Assembly: GCA_030656145.1 (NCBI GenBank)
Contig: JAUSOF010000084.1
Span: 1 to 40,329 of the forward strand
Origin: Pseudomonas sp.
GTDB taxonomy: Bacteria; Pseudomonadota; Gammaproteobacteria; Pseudomonadales; Pseudomonadaceae
Direction of reading: 5' to 3'
DNA: 40,329 nt
Positions within the stretch are counted from its first letter, which is position 1; each line of letters opens with the position of its first letter. Both the position numbers and the translations under genes were made by a program. The notes under the pieces were generated by a model that saw only the letters and a list, made by a program, of their open reading frames with translations, made no database searches and was not told where the DNA came from. Positions 17,014 through 25,192 of this stretch are shown in pieces.

Positions 17014-19074
17014 ATGGCCTTTGAAGCAATGTTCCAGCCGATCCAGATCGGGAAACTGACCATCCGTAACCGCATAGTGTCCACCGCGCACGCCGAGGTC
17101 ATGGCCACCGACGGCGGCATGACCACCGAGCGTTACGTCAAGTACTACGAAGAGAAGGCCAAGGGCGGCGTCGGCCTGGCCATCTGCGGCGGCTCCTCGG
17201 TGGTTTCCATCGACAGCCCGCATGGATGGTGGAGCTCGGTGAACCTGTCCACCGACCGCATCATTCCGCACTTCCAGAACCTGGCCGACGCCATGCACAA
17301 GCATGGCGCCAAGATCATGATCCAGATTACCCACATGGGTCGTCGCTCGCGCTGGGATGGTTTCGACTGGCCGACCCTGATGTCGCCGTCCGGCATCCGT
17401 GAACCGGTACACCGCGCCACCTGCAAGACCATCGAGCCGGAAGAGATGTGGCGCATCATCGGTGACTTCGCCAAGGCGGCGGCCCGGGCCAAAGCCGGCG
17501 GCCTGGACGGCGTCGAGCTGTCGGCCGTGCACCAGCACATGATCGATCAGTTCTGGTCGCCGCGGGTGAACAAGCGTACCGACGAATGGGGCGGCACCTT
17601 CGAGGGCCGGATGAAGTTCGGCCTGGAAGTGCTGAAAGCCGTGCGCAAGGAAGTCGGCGACGACTTCTGCGTGGGCCTGCGTATCTCCGGCGACGAGTTC
17701 CACCCGGACGGCTTGTCCCACGAGGACATGAAGCAGATCGCCAAGTACTACGACGACACCGGCCTGCTCGATTTTATCGGTGTGGTCGGCTCTGGCGCCG
17801 ACACCCACAACACCCTGGCCAACGTCATCCCCAACATGAGCTTCCCGCCTGAGCCGTTCCTGCACCTGGCGGCCGGGATCAAGGAAGTGGTCAAGGTACC
17901 GGTGCTGCATGCGCAGAACATCAAGGACCCGAACCAGGCCACGCGCATCCTCGAGGGTGGCTACGTCGACATGGTCGGCATGACCCGCGCGTTCATCGCC
18001 GACCCGCACCTGATCGCCAAGGTCAAGATGGGCCAGGTCGACCAGATCAAGCAGTGCGTCGGTGCCAACTACTGCATCGACCGCCAGTACCAGGGCCTGG
18101 ACGTGCTGTGCATCCAGAACGCCGCGACCTCGCGTGAGTACATGGGCTTGCCGCACATCATCGAGAAGACCACCGGCGTCAAGCGCAAGGTGGTGGTGGT
18201 TGGCGGAGGTCCCGCCGGCATGGAAGCGGCGCGCGTAGCGGCCGAACGTGGCCACGACGTGACGCTGTTTGAAAAGAAGGACGCCCTCGGCGGGCAGATC
18301 ACCACGGCCTCCAAGGCGCCACAACGTGACCAGATCGCCGGCATCACCCGCTGGTACCAGCTGGAACTGGCGCGGCTGAAAATCGACCTGCGCCTGGGCA
18401 CCGGTGCAGACCACGCAAGCATCATGGACCTGCGTCCGGATGTGGTAGTGCTGGCCAACGGCGGCCATCCGTTCCTCGAGCAGAACGAGCACTGGGGCGC
18501 GGCCGAAGGCCTGGTGGTGAGCAGCTGGGACGTGCTCGACGGCAAGGTCGCGCCGGGCAAGAACGTGCTGGTGTACGACACCATCTGTGAATTCACCGGC
18601 ATGTCGGTCGCAGACTTCATCGCCGACAAGGGCAGTCAGGTCGAGATCGTCACCGACGACATCAAGCCGGGTGTCGGCATGGGCGGCACCTCGTTCCCCA
18701 CGGCCTACCGCAGCATGTACCCGAAGGGCGTGATCATGACCAGCGACATGATGCTGGAAAAGGTCTATCGCGAGGGCGACAAGCTGGTGGCGGTGTTGGA
18801 GAACGAATACACCGGCGCCCAGGAAGAACGGGTGGTCGACCAGGTGGTGGTGGAGAACGGCGTGCGTCCGGACGAAACACTCTACTACGCACTCAAGGAA
18901 GGTTCGCGCAACAAGGGCCAGATCGACGTCGAAGCGCTGTTCGCGATCAAGCCGCAGCCGTGTTTGTCCGAGGTTGGCGACGGCTACCTGCTGTTCCGCA
19001 TCGGCGACTGCGTGGCTCAGCGCAACACCCATGCGGCGATCTACGACGCCCTGCGCCTGTGCAAGGACTTCTGA
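17014..19074 (+). CDS. dgcA: Dimethylglycine demethylase, flavoprotein subunit
   Basis: A 686-residue protein of the trimethylamine dehydrogenase/2,4-dienoyl-CoA reductase family. It has an FMN-binding old-yellow-enzyme barrel (residues 1-340, with HQHMIDQFWSPRVNKRTDEWGG), an iron-sulfur region near 350-370, and an FAD/NAD domain from about 388 (VVVVGGGPAGMEAARVAAE). With dgcB it removes a methyl group from dimethylglycine to give sarcosine. The iron-sulfur motif reads CVGANYC...C, lacking the second of the usual four cysteines. It is followed by dgcB and a dedicated ETF. Confidence 0.94.
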   Translation: MAFEAMFQPIQIGKLTIRNRIVSTAHAEVMATDGGMTTERYVKYYEEKAKGGVGLAICGGSSVVSIDSPHGWWSSVNLSTDRIIPHFQNLADAMHKHGAKIMIQITHMGRRSRWDGFDWPTLMSPSGIREPVHRATCKTIEPEEMWRIIGDFAKAAARAKAGGLDGVELSAVHQHMIDQFWSPRVNKRTDEWGGTFEGRMKFGLEVLKAVRKEVGDDFCVGLRISGDEFHPDGLSHEDMKQIAKYYDDTGLLDFIGVVGSGADTHNTLANVIPNMSFPPEPFLHLAAGIKEVVKVPVLHAQNIKDPNQATRILEGGYVDMVGMTRAFIADPHLIAKVKMGQVDQIKQCVGANYCIDRQYQGLDVLCIQNAATSREYMGLPHIIEKTTGVKRKVVVVGGGPAGMEAARVAAERGHDVTLFEKKDALGGQITTASKAPQRDQIAGITRWYQLELARLKIDLRLGTGADHASIMDLRPDVVVLANGGHPFLEQNEHWGAAEGLVVSSWDVLDGKVAPGKNVLVYDTICEFTGMSVADFIADKGSQVEIVTDDIKPGVGMGGTSFPTAYRSMYPKGVIMTSDMMLEKVYREGDKLVAVLENEYTGAQEERVVDQVVVENGVRPDETLYYALKEGSRNKGQIDVEALFAIKPQPCLSEVGDGYLLFRIGDCVAQRNTHAAIYDALRLCKDF

Positions 19075-19091
19075 TCTAAACGCCGAACCCT

Positions 19092-19193
19092 GTAGGAGCG
19101 AGGGCGACGCCTAGTCCTTGCTCGCGATGGCTGACCGGCATTCGACATCGTCGTCGACGGTTATACCGTGATCGCGAGCAAGCTCGCTCCTAC
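19092..19193. repeat. REP-like element between dgcA and dgcB
   Basis: GTAGGAGCGAGGGCGACGCC and a right end AGCTCGCTCCTAC form the arms, with an inner GCTCGCGAT/ATCGCGAGC pair. It lies in the 175-base gap between two subunits of one enzyme. Confidence 0.8.
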
Positions 19194-19249
19194 ATGAACC
19201 ATGGCCGGCCTGCGTCTTTTGCGTTTCGATGAGTTCGATAGGAGCCATC

Positions 19250-21226
19250 ATGTTAAACACCCTACTCCCCATTCTGCTGTTCGCCGCCCTGGCCCTTGCG
19301 GTCATCGGCGCCGGCAAGCGCTTCCTCATGTGGCGCCGCGGGCGGCCGGCCAAGGTCGACTGGCTGGGCGGTCTCCTGGCCATGCCGCGGCGCTATATGG
19401 TCGATCTGCACCACGTGGTGGCCCGCGACAAATACATCGCCAACACCCACGTGGCCACCGCTGGCGGCTTCGTGCTGGCGGCGCTGCTGGCGATCGTCGT
19501 GCACGGCTTCGGCCTGCACAACCGGATCCTCGGCTTCGCCCTTCTGGCGGCCTGCGTGCTGATGTTCGTCGGTGCGCTGTTCGTCGCCAAGCGCCGGCGC
19601 AATCCGCCGGCGCGGCTGTCGAAAGGCCCGTGGATGCGCCTGCCGAAAAGCCTGCTGATGTTCGCCGGGAGCTTCTTTATCGCCACCCTGCCGGTTGCCG
19701 GGCTATTGCCCGCCGACTTTGGTGGCTGGCTGCTGGCTGGGATTATCGCCATAGGTGTGGCCTGGGGCGTGTCCGAGCTGTTCTTCGGCATGACCTGGGG
19801 CGGGCCGATGAAGCACGCCTTCGCCGGTGCCTTGCACCTGGCCTGGCACCGCCGCAGTGAGCGCTTTGACGGCGGTCGCTCGAGCGGTCTCAAGGCACTG
19901 AATCTGGACGACCCGAAAGCGCCGCTGGGCGTGGAAAAACCCACAGATTTCACCTGGAACCAGCTGCTCGGTTTCGACGCCTGCGTGCAGTGCGGCAAGT
20001 GTGAAGCTGCCTGCCCGGCCTTTGCTGCCGGCCAGCCGCTGAACCCGAAGAAGCTGATTCAGGACATGGTGGTTGGCCTGGCGGGTGGCACTGACGCCAA
20101 GTTTGCCGGCAGTCCTTACCCATCCCTTGACGGCGGTGGCAAGGCCATCGGCGAGCATAGCGGCGGCCCCCACCTGCCCATCGTCAATCTGAATGGCAAG
20201 GCCCTGGTCGATGCCGAGACGCTATGGTCGTGCACCACCTGCCGCGCCTGTGTCGAGGAATGCCCGATGATGATCGAGCACGTCGATGCCATCGTCGACA
20301 TGCGCCGCCACCTGACCCTGGAAAAAGGCGCCACGCCGAACAAGGGCGCCGAGGTGCTGGACAACCTGATCGCCACCGACAACCCGGGCGGCTTCGCGCC
20401 GGGCGGGCGGCTGAACTGGGCGGCGGATCTGAATCTGCCGCTGCTCAGCGACAAACAAAGCGTCGACGTGTTGTTCTGGGTCGGCGACGGTGCCTTCGAC
20501 ATGCGCAACCAGCGCACCCTGCGCGCCTTCGTCAAAGTACTCAAGGCGGCCAACGTCGACTTCGCCGTGCTCGGTCTGGAAGAACGCGACAGCGGCGACG
20601 TGGCCCGCCGCCTGGGTGACGAAGCGACGTTCCAGCTGCTGGCCAAGCGCAATATCGCCACGCTGGGCAAATACCGTTTCAACACCATCGTGTCCTGCGA
20701 TCCGCACAGCTTCCACGTGCTGAAGAACGAATACGGCGAACTCGGCGGCCACTATCAGGTGCTGCACCACAGCACCTATATGGAACAGCTGATCAGCGCA
20801 CAGAAATTAAACCTTGGCCAACACAAAGGTGGCTCGGTCACCTACCACGACCCCTGCTACCTGGGCCGCTACAACGGCGAATATGAAGCGCCACGCGCGG
20901 TACTCAAGGCCATCGGCATCGAAGTCAAGGAGATGGAACGCTCGGGCTTCCGTTCGCGTTGCTGTGGCGGTGGCGGCGGCGCGCCGATCACCGACATCCC
21001 CGGCAAACAGCGGATTCCCGACATGCGCATGGTCGACATCAAGGAAACCGGCGCCGAGCTGGTGGCCGTTGGTTGCCCGCAATGCACCGCAATGCTCGAA
21101 GGCGTGGTCGAACCCCGGCCACAGATCAAGGACATCGCCGAACTGGTGGCCGACGTGCTGATCGAGGCGCCGCCCGCAGCAAAAAAGCCCGCAGCGGCCA
21201 AGCCTGAAGCCCTGGAGGTGCACTGA
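19250..21226 (+). CDS. dgcB: Dimethylglycine demethylase, membrane iron-sulfur electron-transfer subunit
   Basis: A 658-residue protein. About five hydrophobic segments fill residues 1-190 (for example LPILLFAALALAVIGAG and GGFVLAALLAIVVHG). Two 4Fe-4S motifs follow, CVQCGKCEAACP and CTTCRACVEECPMM, then a HdrB-like cysteine-rich region with SCDPHSF, HDPCYLG, RCCGGGGGAP and GCPQC. It probably passes electrons from DgcA/ETF toward quinone at the inner membrane. The start at 19250 has AGGAG; the frame extends seven residues upstream. The stop overlaps the next start (TGATG). Confidence 0.93.
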   Translation: MLNTLLPILLFAALALAVIGAGKRFLMWRRGRPAKVDWLGGLLAMPRRYMVDLHHVVARDKYIANTHVATAGGFVLAALLAIVVHGFGLHNRILGFALLAACVLMFVGALFVAKRRRNPPARLSKGPWMRLPKSLLMFAGSFFIATLPVAGLLPADFGGWLLAGIIAIGVAWGVSELFFGMTWGGPMKHAFAGALHLAWHRRSERFDGGRSSGLKALNLDDPKAPLGVEKPTDFTWNQLLGFDACVQCGKCEAACPAFAAGQPLNPKKLIQDMVVGLAGGTDAKFAGSPYPSLDGGGKAIGEHSGGPHLPIVNLNGKALVDAETLWSCTTCRACVEECPMMIEHVDAIVDMRRHLTLEKGATPNKGAEVLDNLIATDNPGGFAPGGRLNWAADLNLPLLSDKQSVDVLFWVGDGAFDMRNQRTLRAFVKVLKAANVDFAVLGLEERDSGDVARRLGDEATFQLLAKRNIATLGKYRFNTIVSCDPHSFHVLKNEYGELGGHYQVLHHSTYMEQLISAQKLNLGQHKGGSVTYHDPCYLGRYNGEYEAPRAVLKAIGIEVKEMERSGFRSRCCGGGGGAPITDIPGKQRIPDMRMVDIKETGAELVAVGCPQCTAMLEGVVEPRPQIKDIAELVADVLIEAPPAAKKPAAAKPEALEVH

Positions 21227-22449
21227 TGAGCGACATCATCCGCCGTGACCCGCGTGCCGAATGGATCGCACGTAACCGCCTGCACCCGCTGCACGCGGCC
21301 ATGCAGACGGCCCAAACCAGCTGGATGGGGCCCAACGGCCTGATCCGCAAGAACCCCCATGCAGTCGGCTTTATCGGCCCCAACGGGCTCAAACGCATCG
21401 ACCGCAGCGGCGCCCAGCAGGGCGGCAGCGGCAAGCGCACAACCGCCAGCGCGGTGGTGCAACTGCCGCTGCATGTGATCGAACAACCGGCCTTCTATAT
21501 CGCGGTGGTACCAGACATGGTCGGCGGCCGCCTGAGCAGCCACGACAAGGACCTGCTCGGCCTGGCCAACAAGCTGGCCGGCAACGATGGTGCCGTGGTT
21601 GCGGTGGTGTTTGGCGAGCACAAAGAGAGTGCCTTCGACACAGCCGGCGTCGACCGCCTGCTGCACCTCAACAGCGAGCTGTTCGATGGCTATGCCCCCG
21701 AACAACGGGTACTGGCCTTGAGCGCAGTGGAAAGCCAACTGGCCCCGCGCCACTGGCTGCTGCCTGACAGTCGCAACGGCGGTGGCGAACTGGGTCGCCG
21801 GCTGGCCGCAAAACTTGGCGAGCGCCCAGCCACACGGGTTTGGCAGGTCGCCGAGGGCCAATGCAGCGGTCGCGCCGGTGCCGGTCGCGAAGACTTGGTA
21901 CGGCGTGCGCCGCGACTGATTCTGGCCGCCGTCGAGTGCGCCGAACCGGTCAGCGATACACGTCACGAAGTACGCCCACTCGAATTACAAAACCAGATCG
22001 CGCGCAACCTGCCACGCATCGAGGACCTCGGCGCGGTGGCCGTCGATCCGGCCTCGATTCCCATGGCCGAAGCGGAGTTCATCCTCTCCGGCGGCAATGG
22101 GGTCAAGGACTGGGCCCTGTTCCACCGAGCCGCCGTTGCCCTCGGCGCCACCGAAGGCGCCTCGCGGGTGGCGGTGGACGATGGTTTCATGGGTCGCGAC
22201 CGTCAGGTCGGCGCATCCGGCATCTGGGTCACGGCGCGGGTCTACCTGGCCGTCGGCATCTCCGGGGCGATCCAGCACCTGCAAGGCATCGGCGCCTGCG
22301 ACAAGGTGATCGCGATCAACCTGGATCCCAGCTGCGACATGATCAAACGTGCCGACTTGTCGGTAATCGGCGACTCGGCAGCGATCCTCGCTGCGCTGAT
22401 CGAGCGCGTCGCGGCTTATCGCCAGGCAGGAGAACGCGATGCGGCGTAA
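21226..22449 (+). CDS. etfA: Electron transfer flavoprotein, alpha subunit (dedicated, N-terminally extended)
   Basis: A 407-residue protein, roughly 90 longer than housekeeping EtfA. The C-terminal FAD domain is clear (QVGASGIW, YLAVGISGAIQHLQGIG, DLSVIGD). The extra N-terminal region is basic and has two similar pieces, MGPNGLIRKNPHAVG and IGPNGLKRIDRSG. It overlaps dgcB by one base (TGATG), implying coupled translation. It likely accepts electrons from DgcA. Confidence 0.92.
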   Translation: MSDIIRRDPRAEWIARNRLHPLHAAMQTAQTSWMGPNGLIRKNPHAVGFIGPNGLKRIDRSGAQQGGSGKRTTASAVVQLPLHVIEQPAFYIAVVPDMVGGRLSSHDKDLLGLANKLAGNDGAVVAVVFGEHKESAFDTAGVDRLLHLNSELFDGYAPEQRVLALSAVESQLAPRHWLLPDSRNGGGELGRRLAAKLGERPATRVWQVAEGQCSGRAGAGREDLVRRAPRLILAAVECAEPVSDTRHEVRPLELQNQIARNLPRIEDLGAVAVDPASIPMAEAEFILSGGNGVKDWALFHRAAVALGATEGASRVAVDDGFMGRDRQVGASGIWVTARVYLAVGISGAIQHLQGIGACDKVIAINLDPSCDMIKRADLSVIGDSAAILAALIERVAAYRQAGERDAA

Positions 22450-22471
22450 ACAGGCGGTGGACGTAAAACTC

Positions 22472-22551
22472 GTGGGGCGGATGACACTTCACCCATCCAC
22501 CGGGAAAGACCGCACATTGATGGTGGAAGAAAAAAGCGTCTTCCACCCTAC
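22472..22551. repeat. Degenerate GTAGGGTGGA-type repeat in the etfA-etfB gap
   Basis: GTGGGGCGGATGA and a right end GTCTTCCACCCTAC are imperfect inverted arms, related to 6086-6172. Confidence 0.55.
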
Positions 22552-22562
22552 GGAGTCTCGCC

Positions 22563-23336
22563 ATGACTGATCTCAACATCATTGCCCTGGTCTCGGTCGG
22601 CGCCCACCCGACGTCCGGCCGTGCGCGCCGCGCCGAACAGGACGCGCGCGCGGTTGAACTGGGCCTGAACCTGGCCGGCAACAAGCTGCAGATGCTGCAC
22701 GCCGGCAACCCTGACGAAGAAGCACTGCGCGCTTATCTGGGCATGGGCCTGGACGAGATGGCGGTGCTCGAACAGCCGCCCGGTGCCGACGCCCTGCCAG
22801 TACTCGCCGACTATCTGCGCCATGCCGGCGCCCAACTGGTGCTCACCGGCAGCCAGGCGGAAACAGGCGAAGGCTCCGGCATGCTGCCGTTTCTGCTCGC
22901 CGAGCAGCTCGGCTGGCCACTGGTGGTTGGCTTGGCCGAGGTGGAGAAGATCGAAAATGGCATGGCTCAAGTGCTGCAGGCCTTGCCCCGCGGCCAGCGC
23001 CGGCGCCTCAAGGTCCGCCTGCCGTTTATCGCCAGCGTCGACAATGCCGCGCCAATCGCCCGCCAGAGTGCGTTTGGCCCGGCCCGTCGTGGCCAGTTGC
23101 ACCCTTGCGAAGTGGCCATTATCGACGATAGCCTGCTCACTGAAGCCCAGTTGCAACCGGCGCGACCGCGACCGAAACGACTCAAGGTGATCAAGGCCAA
23201 GACCGGCGCCGAACGCATGAAGGCCGCTACAGCTAAAGCGACCGGCGGTGGTGGCCAGGTGCTCAAGGAGGTCTCGCCGCAGGTTGGCGCCGAGGCCATT
23301 TTCAAATTGCTGCTGGATGAAGGTGTGTTGCGCTAG
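22563..23336 (+). CDS. etfB: Electron transfer flavoprotein, beta subunit (dedicated)
   Basis: A 257-residue EtfB homolog with the AMP-binding loop region GSQAETGEGSGMLPFLLAEQLGWP near residues 96-120 and a C-terminal basic/alanine-rich tail. GGAG lies 7 bases before the ATG. It pairs with the upstream alpha subunit. It diverges from typical EtfB at the N-terminus, which begins with a SVGAHP segment rather than the usual V.VKRV start. Confidence 0.92.
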   Translation: MTDLNIIALVSVGAHPTSGRARRAEQDARAVELGLNLAGNKLQMLHAGNPDEEALRAYLGMGLDEMAVLEQPPGADALPVLADYLRHAGAQLVLTGSQAETGEGSGMLPFLLAEQLGWPLVVGLAEVEKIENGMAQVLQALPRGQRRRLKVRLPFIASVDNAAPIARQSAFGPARRGQLHPCEVAIIDDSLLTEAQLQPARPRPKRLKVIKAKTGAERMKAATAKATGGGGQVLKEVSPQVGAEAIFKLLLDEGVLR

Positions 23337-23365
23337 GTGCAGCCCAATAAGTGGAGGAAGCGACA

Positions 23366-23611
23366 ATGATGCATGCCGATCTGATCGACCAGGAAGACTT
23401 CCGTGAGCGCCTGGTTGCCCTGGGGTTCCCCATCCCGCCCGGCGCCAGCGCCGAGCAGGCCTGCGAACAGGCAGTGAGCGGCCTCAACCCGGAACGGGCA
23501 CTGGCCCTGCGCCAGTTGGTCGAACAGCTACTGGGCGGCAGCGCCACCTTGTTGCCGACCGTGCGCGAAGCGATTTCACGCACCCTGTTACCGGCGCTGG
23601 TGCCCCGCTAA
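23366..23611 (+). CDS. Small protein of unknown function after etfB
   Basis: An 81-residue acidic, helix-rich protein (DLIDQEDFRERLVALGF, then GASAEQACEQAVSGLNPERALALRQLVEQLLGG). GAGGAAG lies 6 bases before the first of two adjacent ATGs (23366 or 23369). It has no signal peptide, cysteine cluster or membrane segment. It sits 29 bases after etfB, so it is probably the last gene of the dgc-etf operon. A protein at the same place is known as hypothetical in other Pseudomonas. Its final codons lie in a duplicated 39-bp sequence. Confidence 0.7.
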   Translation: MMHADLIDQEDFRERLVALGFPIPPGASAEQACEQAVSGLNPERALALRQLVEQLLGGSATLLPTVREAISRTLLPALVPR

Positions 23612-23637
23612 AGCGGAGCACGCTCGCCGCCACATGC
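23599..23637. repeat. 39-bp direct repeat, left copy
   Basis: The sequence beginning GGTGCCCCGCTAAAGCGG is identical to 23817-23855. It covers the last codons and stop of the small ORF after etfB. Together the copies bracket the element at 23647-23809. Confidence 0.95.
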
Positions 23638-23646
23638 TCCAGCAGC

Positions 23647-23809
23647 TAGGTTGGGTTAGTGGCGCCGACCGCGCGCTGACCAACGGCGCGTTTGCCGAGC
23701 GCCGCGTAACCCAACGCAGCATCCGCAAGCGCACCGCCATAGTTGGGTTACGCCGCGGCAAAAGCTGTAGCAATAAGCACAATGCTGCGCAGGCGGCTAA
23801 CCCAACCTA
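23647..23809. repeat. Double REP-like element, GTTGGGTTA type
   Basis: TAGGTTGGGTTAG (23647-23659) and its complement (23797-23809) are 13-bp perfect ends. Inside, GCGTAACCCAAC (23704-23715) and GTTGGGTTACGC (23742-23753) are a 12-bp pair. The block therefore reads as two tandem hairpin units pointing the same way. No ORF of coding quality lies within it. Confidence 0.85.
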
Positions 23810-23816
23810 CGGGCCG

Positions 23817-23855
23817 GGTGCCCCGCTAAAGCGGAGCACGCTCGCCGCCACATGC
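23817..23855. repeat. 39-bp direct repeat, right copy
   Basis: It is identical to 23599-23637 and ends three bases before the stop codon of the convergent cobS gene. The whole 23612-23858 gap is accounted for by the two copies and the element between them. Confidence 0.95.
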
Positions 23856-23858
23856 CAC

Positions 23859-24596
23859 TCAAAGCGCCAACCCGACCAGCACCACGCACTCGACCAATTC
23901 CTGCAGGGCGCCTGCGGTATCGCCGGTGGTGCCCTGCAGCCGGCGCATCAGCGCACGGCGCACACCGAACAAGGTGACCCCGGCCAGCAGCAGCGCCCAG
24001 AGTCCGGTGGTGCCGAACAACAGCAGGCAGCCGACCGCCACCGCCAGCAGCACGGCCTTGGCCGCCGGGTGCGGCAGGTGCGAGGCCAGCAATTGGCCGA
24101 TTCCGCCTTGGCGCACATAGGGTGTACCGAGAATCAGCGCCAGCACGGCGCTGCGGCCCAGCAGCGGCGCCAGCAACAGTGCCGCCAGCGTCCCGCTCTC
24201 AAGCAGGGCCACTAACGCCGCGAACTTGAGCAGCAGCACCAGCAGCAGCACCACCACCGCCATTGGCCCGCAGCAGGGGTCTTTCATCAATGCCAGGGTG
24301 CGCTCGCGGTCACCCATCCCGCCCACCCAGGCATCGGCGCTGTCGGCCAGGCCGTCCAGGTGCAGCCCGCCGCTCAGCGCCACCCAGGCGGCCAGCAACA
24401 ATGCCGCCTGGAGCAGTGGCGCAGTTCCAGCCAGCAGCTGCTGCAGCAGCCAGAGCAGGCCGCCGAGCAACAAGCCGACCAGCGGATAGTAGAGCAGCGA
24501 GCGGCCCTGCTGCTCGGCCGTCGGCATACCCGCCAGGCGGATCGGAATACGGGTGAGAAACTGCAGGGCGATCAACAGCGGTTGCAGGGCCGGCAT
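23859..24596 (-). CDS. cobS: Adenosylcobinamide-GDP ribazoletransferase
   Basis: A 245-residue integral membrane protein (also named CobV). The N-terminus PLLIALQFLTRIPI and the signature GGLHLDGLADSADAWVGG are diagnostic, and several leucine/alanine-rich helices follow. It joins alpha-ribazole(-phosphate) to adenosyl-GDP-cobinamide, the last step of cobalamin assembly, at the inner membrane. The ATG at 24596 lies two bases after the cobC stop; a TTG at 24602 is an alternative start. It is the last gene of the minus-strand cobalamin operon. Confidence 0.95.
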   Translation of the reverse strand: MPALQPLLIALQFLTRIPIRLAGMPTAEQQGRSLLYYPLVGLLLGGLLWLLQQLLAGTAPLLQAALLLAAWVALSGGLHLDGLADSADAWVGGMGDRERTLALMKDPCCGPMAVVVLLLVLLLKFAALVALLESGTLAALLLAPLLGRSAVLALILGTPYVRQGGIGQLLASHLPHPAAKAVLLAVAVGCLLLFGTTGLWALLLAGVTLFGVRRALMRRLQGTTGDTAGALQELVECVVLVGLAL

Positions 24597-24598
24597 GC

Positions 24599-25192
24599 TC
24601 AAGCCTCCCCGTTCAGACTGCGCTCATGCAGCGCGGACGGCGTGGCGCCGAGGGTCACGCCGTGCAGCGAGGCATGCGCCACCTCCACCGCCAGCAACTG
24701 GCTGCGCGGCAGCCCGCGGGCGCGCGCCAGCAGCAGGCGAATCACCCCGCCGTGACTGACCACCAGCACGCGCCGACGGCCATGGGTCTGGCGCAGGCGC
24801 TGCAGAGCGGCGTCGATGCGCGCCTCGAATTGCTGCAGCGGCTCACCCTGGGGTGGGGTAAAGGCATAGGGATCGGCCCAGAAGCGACCCAGTTCGTCGG
24901 CCTGATCGTGCATCAGGTCGGCCGCGCTGCGTCCTTCCCAGGCACCGAAATGCAGCTCGCGCAGATCCGCCTCGATATGCAGTGGCAGTTCCAGGCGGGC
25001 CGCCAGTTCTTCGGCAAAGGCGGCGCAGCGACGTAACGGCGAACTGACCAGCGCCTGCCAAGGCCCGCCCAGCACCACTGCGGCGCGCATCTGCGCCCAG
25101 CCCTCGGCCGTCAACTCGTCGTCCAGGCTGCCGCGCAAGCCACCGCCCAGCTCGGTCACACCATGACGCAGCAAATCCAGTTGCACGCTCAT
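24599..25192 (-). CDS. cobC: Alpha-ribazole phosphatase (histidine phosphatase family)
   Basis: A 197-residue phosphoglycerate-mutase-like enzyme. LDLLRHGVTE carries the catalytic RHG, LREL.FGAWEG the acidic loop, and VVSHGGVIRLL the second histidine. It removes phosphate from alpha-ribazole 5'-phosphate or adenosylcobalamin phosphate. The ATG at 25192 overlaps the cobT stop by one base (TGATG); an ATG at 25198 would add two residues. The symbol cobC is also used for a different gene (threonine-phosphate decarboxylase) in Pseudomonas denitrificans naming. Confidence 0.92.
   Translation of the reverse strand: MSVQLDLLRHGVTELGGGLRGSLDDELTAEGWAQMRAAVVLGGPWQALVSSPLRRCAAFAEELAARLELPLHIEADLRELHFGAWEGRSAADLMHDQADELGRFWADPYAFTPPQGEPLQQFEARIDAALQRLRQTHGRRRVLVVSHGGVIRLLLARARGLPRSQLLAVEVAHASLHGVTLGATPSALHERSLNGEA

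Noticed and set aside
23647..23809. Possible insertion sequence
   Set aside because: Inverted ends are present but no transposase frame fits in 163 bases; it is better described as a double REP-like element.
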